A DNA stretch of 64,000 bases, from positions 31,092 to 95,091 of the forward strand of contig NZ_JAPCKI010000021.1 of the NCBI RefSeq assembly GCF_028680575.1, given 5' to 3'. The notes beneath the pieces were generated by a model. The model ran no database searches. It was not told where the DNA came from and saw only the letters and a program-made list of their open reading frames with translations. Positions 62,244-64,000 of the stretch are shown in pieces. The position numbers were made by a program, and so were the translations under genes. Source of the stretch: Acidovorax benzenivorans (lineage in GTDB: Bacteria > Pseudomonadota > Gammaproteobacteria > Burkholderiales > Burkholderiaceae_C). Position 1 is the first letter of the stretch, and the number at the start of each line of letters is the position of its first letter.

Positions 62244-63458
62244 ATGAGCGCACCCCCATCCGATAGCCCGAAGCAGATCTGCGAAAACATCCTCGTCGAC
62301 GGGAAGCGCTACAACATCGAGCACCGAATTCTGCCCAGCGAAAACGCTATTGCCGATCGGCTTCTCGCTCGGGGCATTGAGCTAACCGAGGCCTACGATG
62401 AACTGCATGGCAAGCTCCACGCGCACCCGCGCGCGCTGCAGAACTTCCTAGGGCTGGTGCTGAGCACCGCCGCATTCTGGAACCCGGAGAAGATTGCGGT
62501 GGCGCGTGCCGCACGCGGCGATCTCGGCAACGTCAACCAGCAGATTGCGAGGAAGGCGGCAGAACTGGCCGGTCTGCTGCAGCAGCGCTCCGATCTGCAC
62601 AACACCTCCGGCTTCAGCACCGACACCCACTACCACGTGTGCGATGTGATTGAGGCGGCAGCCAAGAGCAATTACCTTTTCACGTCGTACGTCCAGGAGC
62701 GTCTCGATGACCTTCACGGTCAGTTCGATTTGAAGTATTGGCCGTCGCTGAGCGACTTCCTGCAAGAGCTGGCCTCCGATGCCGAGGACGCAGTCATGGA
62801 AGCCACAGACCCCTTGACCGCTGCCGCTACCATGGCCTCGCGTCCGTCCCGGGCCGATTTCATCAAGGCGCTGCTCGCAGCCATCGAAGAGAGCAGTGGG
62901 CGCAACCACGGCCAACTGCCCAACGACTTCAAAGCCGCCGACAACACGCTCGCTTGCCTCGCGAGCTGCGTGTTGGACCTGAGTGCCGAAGACCTGGTCG
63001 ATGGCCCGTACGTGAAGCGGCTCCGTCAGCGTGAGCGCGACGGATTCAAGTACCTACCGACGGGCCTTCCGGCGACGTCGGTTTGGGGCCGATCAGGCGC
63101 AGCCTGTTCGGCGGCCTTGCAGGGGCGCCAAGCAACGCGCGGCGGGGATGGGCTTCCAGCCGATCCCCTGGAGGCACGCCAAGGACCGGAGGTCGATGCA
63201 CAAGGCGCAGCAAAAAAGGGGGCCGAAGCCCCCATGGATCAGATCAAGCCCCGCTCAGCAAACGACGCCGTGTCGTTGCCCGCCACAATAATGTGGTCCA
63301 GAACGCGCACGTCCACCAGCGCCAGCGCATCCTGGAGGCGCTTGGTCAGCATCTCGTCGACCCGTGAAGGGTCGGGATTCCCGCTCGGATGGTTGTGGCT
63401 GATGATCATGGCGGCCGCATTGTGCTGCATGGCCAGCTTGACCACTTCGCGCGGATAG
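62244..63458 (+). CDS. Hypothetical protein with read-through C-terminus
   Basis: The first roughly 275 residues look like a real protein: helical, acidic, with PSENAIADRLLARGIELTEA and DLHNTSGFSTDTHYHVCDVI. I do not recognise the family. AAAGAAAGG precedes the ATG. From about residue 281 (63087) the frame runs through structured repeat copy 4 and then antisense through radC, ending after 404 codons. The natural C-terminus was therefore probably lost when the repeat arrived, or the repeat provides a new end. Confidence 0.65.
   Translation: MSAPPSDSPKQICENILVDGKRYNIEHRILPSENAIADRLLARGIELTEAYDELHGKLHAHPRALQNFLGLVLSTAAFWNPEKIAVARAARGDLGNVNQQIARKAAELAGLLQQRSDLHNTSGFSTDTHYHVCDVIEAAAKSNYLFTSYVQERLDDLHGQFDLKYWPSLSDFLQELASDAEDAVMEATDPLTAAATMASRPSRADFIKALLAAIEESSGRNHGQLPNDFKAADNTLACLASCVLDLSAEDLVDGPYVKRLRQRERDGFKYLPTGLPATSVWGRSGAACSAALQGRQATRGGDGLPADPLEARQGPEVDAQGAAKKGAEAPMDQIKPRSANDAVSLPATIMWSRTRTSTSASASWRRLVSISSTREGSGFPLGWLWLMIMAAALCCMASLTTSRG
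63087..63176. repeat. Two-hairpin structured repeat, copy 4 (diverged)
   Basis: Hairpin I: CCGATCAGGC (63089-63098) with GCCTGTTCGG (63102-63111), where a C-G pair of the other copies is replaced by A-T. Hairpin II: GGGGATGGGCT (63144-63154) with AGCCGATCCCC (63158-63168), changed in sequence but still paired. It lies inside the 3' part of the 62244 reading frame. Confidence 0.75.
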
Positions 63459-63745
63459 ACAGCCGCTTGGTCGATGGTGCCCTGGAACAGCTCAACGTAC
63501 TCGATCAGGCAATGCTTGGAATCCATCAGCATCACGGCAAACACTTCGCGCTCGTAGCCCGACAGCTTGGCCTTTAGATAGTCCTTGACCTCGCTCGGCG
63601 ACGTGAACGAGGCACCGCGCCGGATCTTCTGGTCGATGACCTGGCGTGCGGCTTCCAGAATCTGGTCGGCCGTCGCCATGAGGTAGCGCCCCTGGTCGTC
63701 ACGCACCAGCAGAGAGGAATCCAGTGACAGGGAAAGTTGCGACAT
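63239..63745 (-). CDS. RadC-like JAB/MPN-domain protein
   Basis: A 168-aa RadC-family protein without the N-terminal helix-hairpin-helix part of chromosomal RadC. The JAMM-like metal motif is SHNHPSGNPDPS near residue 115-126. RadC-like genes lie near the integrase end of Tn4371-like elements; their function is unsettled. The convergent frame at 62244-63458 overlaps its 3' part on the other strand. Confidence 0.93.
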   Translation of the reverse strand: MSQLSLSLDSSLLVRDDQGRYLMATADQILEAARQVIDQKIRRGASFTSPSEVKDYLKAKLSGYEREVFAVMLMDSKHCLIEYVELFQGTIDQAAVYPREVVKLAMQHNAAAMIISHNHPSGNPDPSRVDEMLTKRLQDALALVDVRVLDHIIVAGNDTASFAERGLI

Positions 63746-63927
63746 GATCGTGCTCCGGTTGCTCGGGCGGAATTGCCCGGAACCGGCTGCAGCACGGCGC
63801 AGCGCAAGCAGTCAGGGGTCGCAGACGGCCATGGCCGCAAGAGCCGAAGGCGCGCCGCCCTTGACGGCGAGAACGTGCGACCTGCAAGTCGCTTGAATTT
63901 CTGTTTCACGGAGGTAGATATGACCTG

Positions 63928-64000
63928 ATGAAACCGGCTGTTCCATCAGCCGTTCCCTACCCGGACATGCGGAGCTGGCAACGGCTCGGTGTGAAGCTCC
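63928..64000 (+). CDS. Possible start of a further gene, cut by the window edge
   Basis: An ATG with GGAGG 13 bp upstream opens a frame (MKPAVPSAVPYPDMRSWQRL) that stays open to the edge. It is too short to classify. The preceding 180 bp show no gene. Confidence 0.25.
   Translation, partial: MKPAVPSAVPYPDMRSWQRLGVKL

Larger units (their letters stand above)
5509..64000. mobile_element. Tn4371-like integrative and conjugative element, incomplete at right
   Basis: A colinear set of repA, parA, traF, VirD2-like relaxase, traG and trbB-I, plus radC, parB, DUF932, DUF736 and DUF2958 genes, defines the Tn4371 family core. It abuts the terminator of tRNA-Leu at 5508. The integrase and other end are not in the window. 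Cargo splits the transfer region at 19537-42985, and a second insertion lies at 52671-58256. I did not find a convincing copy of the TTTTTYAT attachment motif reported for the family at the left end, so the exact boundary is inferred within about 5505-5570. Confidence 0.88.

Overview
The window is a Gram-negative, GC-rich chromosome segment that looks betaproteobacterial, most likely Comamonadaceae (Acidovorax/Comamonas/Delftia type). The clpP-clpX-lon order followed by a tRNA-Gly/Cys/Gly/Leu cluster suggests this; it is inference from gene content, without a database search. Positions 1-5508 are chromosomal backbone: the 3' end of clpP, complete clpX and lon, two identical tRNA-Gly(GCC) genes around tRNA-Cys(GCA), a decayed 5' half of a tRNA-Leu, and an intact tRNA-Leu(UAA) split in its anticodon by a group I intron.

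From the tRNA-Leu terminator (about 5507) to the right edge, the window is one Tn4371-like integrative and conjugative element (ICE), incomplete because the integrase end lies beyond 64000. Its core is read on the minus strand. Right to left it holds radC, a DUF932 gene, parB, small conserved genes, an XRE regulator, DUF2958 and DUF2285 genes, an AlpA-like regulator, repA with iterons, parA with a ribbon-helix-helix partner, DUF2840, traF, a VirD2-type relaxase, then (after the cargo) a LysR regulator, an entry-exclusion lipoprotein, traG, a CopG-like gene and the mating-pair operon trbB-C-D-E-J-K-L-F-G-I ending in a DUF2274 gene.

The main cargo (19537-42985) sits between relaxase and traG and splits the transfer module. 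It is two divergent operons from one 337-bp control region. Leftward: PHA synthase, phasin, acetoacetyl-CoA reductase, universal stress protein, phosphotransacetylase-family enzyme, SDR dehydrogenase, lipoprotein hydrolase. Rightward: TetR regulator, membrane protein, a complete YbhGFSR-type ABC exporter with outer-membrane factor, DUF2892 protein, beta-CASP nuclease, LOG-family protein, LpxR-like protein, cytochrome c', acetate kinase and a divergent phosphoketolase-family protein. The set resembles the low-oxygen-activated (lxa) locus described in Burkholderia cenocepacia: acetyl-phosphate/acetate energy metabolism coupled to polyhydroxybutyrate storage. Two matching 21-bp operator-like sites, each 19-20 bp before the first gene of an operon, and an FNR/Anr-like box between them suggest joint control by the TetR protein and oxygen.

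A second insertion (52671-58256) carries Lrp, two LysE exporters, a monooxygenase-like protein, a PaiB-like protein and a MocR regulator, and is flanked by imperfect direct repeats of about 160 bp. Around it are gene remnants (thioredoxin, DUF932) and four copies of a two-hairpin repeat whose arms show compensatory base changes. No IS transposase or CRISPR array was recognised.
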